Assembly: GCA_025465385.1 (NCBI GenBank)
Contig: JAODNG010000474.1
Location: forward strand, 1 to 6,429
Direction of reading: 5' to 3'
DNA from: Pseudonocardiales bacterium
GTDB lineage: Bacteria > Actinomycetota > Actinomycetes > Mycobacteriales > Pseudonocardiaceae
DNA length: 6,429 nucleotides
A model generated the notes under the pieces. The model did not search any database and had not been told where the DNA came from. It was given only the letters and a program-made list of their open reading frames with translations. Shown here piece after piece: positions 5,308 to 6,429 of the stretch (position 1 is its first letter; each line of letters opens with the position of its first letter). Position numbers and translations under genes: made by a program.

Positions 5308-5889
5308 TCAGCGATGGGTGTCGACGCGCTGGAAGTTGAGATATGCCCTCGACGGGGTGGGCCCGCGCTGCCCCTGGTAGCGGGAGCCGACGCCGGCGCT
5401 GCCATAGGGATGCTCGGCGGGGCTGGACAGCCGGAATAGGCACAACTGCCCGATTTTCATTCCGGGCCACAGGATGATCGGCAGGTTCGCCACGTTCGAC
5501 AGCTCCAGGGTGATGTGACCGCTGAAACCGGGATCGATGAAGCCTGCGGTGGAGTGTGTCAGCAACCCGAGACGGCCCAGGCTCGACTTACCTTCAAGCC
5601 GCCCAGCCAGATCGTCAGGCAACGTGATCTGCTCGAACGTCGACCCGAGCACGAACTCGCCGGGGTGAAGCACGAAGGGCTCGTCACCCTCCGGCTCCAC
5701 CAGTGAGGTCAGCTCGTCCTGCTGCAACGACGGGTCGATATGGGTGTATCGAGTGTTGACGAACACGCGGAAGAAGCGGTCCAACCGAACGTCGATGCTG
5801 GAGGGCTGAAGCAACTTCGCGTCGAACGGCTCGATACCCAGGCGTCGAGCATCGATCTCAGCCCGCAGATCCCGATCGGACAGCAGCAC
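5308..5889 (-). CDS. dcd: dCTP deaminase, bifunctional dCTP deaminase/dUTPase type
   Basis: A 193-residue cytosolic enzyme of pyrimidine nucleotide metabolism. It deaminates dCTP, and in the mycobacterial-type enzyme also splits dUTP, giving dUMP for thymidylate synthesis while keeping dUTP low. Family motifs are all present: MLLSDRDLRAEI at the N-terminus, LQPSSIDVRL (27-36), LAGRLEGKSSLGRLGL (94-109), HSTAGFIDPGFSGHITLELS (112-131) containing the catalytic Glu129, and GMKIGQL (143-149). The C-terminal YQGQRGPTPSRAY (171-183) is the flexible lid over the nucleotide. His112 and Ala115, studied in the M. tuberculosis bifunctional enzyme, are both conserved, and length is close to the 190 residues of that protein. 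The start is GTG 5889-5887; an in-frame TAG (5901-5899) excludes a longer form. No clear Shine-Dalgarno is present, and a -10 box 6 nt upstream suggests a leaderless transcript. The ClpC2-like gene lies 56 nt downstream with its own promoter. Confidence 0.96.
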   Translation of the reverse strand: MLLSDRDLRAEIDARRLGIEPFDAKLLQPSSIDVRLDRFFRVFVNTRYTHIDPSLQQDELTSLVEPEGDEPFVLHPGEFVLGSTFEQITLPDDLAGRLEGKSSLGRLGLLTHSTAGFIDPGFSGHITLELSNVANLPIILWPGMKIGQLCLFRLSSPAEHPYGSAGVGSRYQGQRGPTPSRAYLNFQRVDTHR

Positions 5890-5907
5890 GCCGACACCCT
5901 AGTCGGC
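5890..5907 (-). promoter_or_regulatory. dcd: Candidate leaderless -10 of dcd inside a short inverted repeat
   Basis: On the minus strand TAGGGT (5901-5896) fits the actinobacterial TAnnnT -10 and lies 6 nt before the GTG start, the spacing expected for a leaderless mRNA. It is exactly the 6-nt centre between perfect arms GCCGAC (5890-5895) and GTCGGC (5902-5907), a possible operator. The -35 region (GGGTGG at 17 nt) is poor. Alternatively AGGG in the same bases could act as a weak Shine-Dalgarno 7 nt from the GTG. Confidence 0.45.
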
Positions 5908-6009
5908 GGTGCGGGTCGCCACCCCGCCACAGCCCGCATCACTGGCCTGCACCCCAACTGTCACAGACACCTCACAAGCCCCTGACGGGGGCTGGGTAGA
6001 TCTGCCGCG

Positions 6010-6059
6010 GACGTGCCACGTGGGGCAACTGCGCCGAAAGTTGCCGCAGCTGGCACGTC
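6010..6059. repeat. 50-nt imperfect palindrome (18 of 21 paired positions)
   Basis: Outer arms GACGTGCCA (6010-6018) and TGGCACGTC (6051-6059) are perfect over 9 bp. Inner arms GGCAACT (6024-6030) and AGTTGCC (6039-6045) are perfect over 7 bp around an 8-nt loop (GCGCCGAA). Between them is a symmetric 5x5 segment with two further pairs and three mismatches (C/C, G/G, G/G). A CCACGTGG palindrome (6016-6023) is nested in the left arm. No T tract flanks it. It could be a REP/MITE-like element, a structured RNA, or an operator or leader structure for dcd. Confidence 0.7.
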
Positions 6060-6165
6060 AGTACGCGATGACAGTGCTTCCGGAAAAGTCACTCACGGTA
6101 ACCGCGCGGCGAGGATGAGCTGCCCGTCAGCAGCCCAGCTGGGGGGCTACAGACAGCGACCATGC

Positions 6166-6171
6166 TAGGCT
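6166..6171 (+). promoter_or_regulatory. Candidate -10 of tRNA-Gly gene
   Basis: TAGGCT (within ATGCTAGGCTCT) lies 12 nt before the tRNA 5' end and fits the actinobacterial TAnnnT -10. No matching -35 is seen at 16-18 nt, where the sequence is a G run, so this is tentative. Confidence 0.35.
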
Positions 6172-6183
6172 CTAAGCCGCTTC

Positions 6184-6254
6184 GCGGGTGTAGTTTAATG
6201 GTAGAATGAGAGCTTCCCAAGCTCTAGACGCGGGTTCGATTCCCGTCACCCGCT
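6184..6254 (+). tRNA. tRNA-Gly (anticodon CCC)
   Basis: A full cloverleaf of 71 nt can be drawn. The acceptor stem is GCGGGTG (6184-6190) with CACCCGC (6247-6253), 7 bp, followed by discriminator T6254. The D arm contains TTTAATGGTAGAA. The anticodon stem is AGAGC/GCTCT around loop TTCCCAA, giving anticodon CCC, which reads the glycine codon GGG. The T arm is CGGG-TTCGATT-CCCG. The gene continues CCG, so the CCA tail is not encoded and must be added after transcription. The sequence closely resembles E. coli glyU, also CCC. It is followed within 6 nt by a strong hairpin terminator and appears to be a single-gene unit. Confidence 0.97.
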
Positions 6255-6259
6255 CCGAT

Positions 6260-6304
6260 ACAAAGAACCAGGTCACAGGCTGTTTCGGCGACCTGGTTCT
6301 TTGT
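6260..6304 (+). terminator. Hairpin terminator of tRNA-Gly
   Basis: A perfect 15-bp inverted repeat, ACAAAGAACCAGGTC (6260-6274) and GACCTGGTTCTTTGT (6290-6304), encloses a 15-nt loop. The 3' arm ends in TTCTTTGT, giving a modest U-rich end. It starts 5 nt after the tRNA, the usual position for an actinobacterial tRNA terminator. The A-rich and T-rich ends make it potentially bidirectional, so it could also stop a transcript arriving from the right edge on the minus strand. Confidence 0.85.
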
Positions 6305-6345
6305 GTCTGCTGCTTAGCACTCCCCCGCGTGCTGTCTACGTGCTG

Positions 6346-6429
6346 TTAGCCGATCGGCACTAAAACGCCCACCGGACCGTCCTCACCTCCGTGATCTGGA
6401 TCTTTCGCTGTGCTGTCGATGCCCTCGAT
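6346..6429 (-). CDS. Possible C-terminal end of a gene entering from the right edge
   Basis: On the minus strand one frame is open from the window edge to TAA at 6348-6346 and gives 27 residues ending DHGGEDGPVGVLVPIG. The stop lies about 40 nt before the bidirectional-looking hairpin at 6260-6304, which would suit a convergent gene. Another minus frame is also open to a stop (TAG) nearby, codon composition is only mildly coding-like, and no domain is recognisable. A plus-strand GTG at 6391 without a ribosome-binding site is a competing reading. This entry is speculative. Confidence 0.2.
   Translation of the reverse strand: MEGIDSTAKDPDHGGEDGPVGVLVPIG

Larger units (their letters stand above)
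5890..6183. other. Gene-free stretch between dcd and tRNA-Gly, rich in inverted repeats
   Basis: I see no credible gene in these 294 bp; short open frames here have no Shine-Dalgarno or recognisable protein. Besides the dcd promoter element it holds a small hairpin AGCCCC-TGACG-GGGGCT (5977-5993), a 50-nt imperfect palindrome (6010-6059), TTCCGGAA (6078-6085), and a 10-bp palindrome CCCAGCTGGG (6134-6143) that can alternatively fold as AGCCC/GGGCT (6132-6136 with 6144-6148). None of these is followed by a T tract on either strand, so they do not look like standard intrinsic terminators. Confidence 0.6.

Noticed and set aside
5909..6118. Plus-strand open frame of 69 codons upstream of the tRNA
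   Set aside because: It runs through the 50-nt palindrome and lacks a ribosome-binding site and any protein motif.
6184..6254. tRNA-Gly as an integration (att) site
   Set aside because: No integrase gene and no second copy of the tRNA 3' end is present in the window.
6349..6358. 10-bp palindrome GCCGATCGGC near the right edge, with CGTGCTGT repeated just before it (6328-6335, 6339-6346)
   Set aside because: Short repeats of this kind are frequent in GC-rich DNA and no adjacent gene is certain enough to give them a role.
1..6429. CRISPR arrays, insertion sequences, rRNA genes, riboswitches
   Set aside because: No regularly spaced repeats, transposase-like frames, terminal inverted repeats of a mobile element, or known riboswitch cores were seen on either strand.

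Overview
The window looks like chromosomal DNA from a high-GC actinobacterium, most likely of the Pseudonocardiaceae or a neighbouring family. The evidence is the actinobacterial XRE/DUF397 regulator pair, a Dcd protein very close to the mycobacterial bifunctional enzyme, an EtfD (Rv0338c-type) membrane oxidoreductase, a ClpC2-like protein, frequent GTG starts, and two candidate leaderless promoters. Genus assignment is not possible by eye.

Left part (1-2136), an accessory regulatory locus. A minus-strand operon runs right to left: an XRE-family regulator with a DUF5753 C-terminus (627-1496), a DUF397 protein (359-622), a decayed GNAT acetyltransferase (59-356), and the first 20 codons of a P-loop NTPase that leaves the window (1-62). 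Spacings are 4 nt, 2 nt and a GTGA overlap. Divergently transcribed is a 141-residue uncharacterised protein (1711-2136). The shared 214-bp intergenic region holds a repeated AGTTGCA heptamer and a near-palindrome that look like operators. The gene is also bracketed by two GTGATCAC octamers that touch its start and stop codons.

Centre (2285-4495), metabolism. One large plus-strand gene encodes an EtfD-type protein: five membrane helices, two 4Fe-4S ferredoxin motifs and two cysteine-rich CCG domains. By homology it passes electrons from electron-transfer flavoprotein (fatty-acid beta-oxidation) to menaquinone.

Right part (4520-6429). Convergent to etfD is a ClpC2-like protein (4520-5251), an HTH domain fused to a nearly complete ClpC1 N-terminal domain without any ATPase. 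Its promoter carries two copies of CGTCAA-N7-TTGACG over the -35 and -10, and the -10 ends 6 nt before the ATG, which suggests an autorepressed leaderless gene. Upstream of it on the same strand is dcd (5308-5889), dCTP deaminase/dUTPase, also apparently leaderless. A 294-bp gene-free stretch follows with several inverted repeats, including a 50-nt imperfect palindrome. Then come tRNA-Gly(CCC) (6184-6254) and a 15-bp perfect hairpin terminator. The last 125 bp hold no firm gene.

The most interesting items are the ClpC2-like gene with its tandem operator, the decaying GNAT gene hidden by frameshifts inside the XRE/DUF397 operon, and the unexplained palindrome upstream of dcd.
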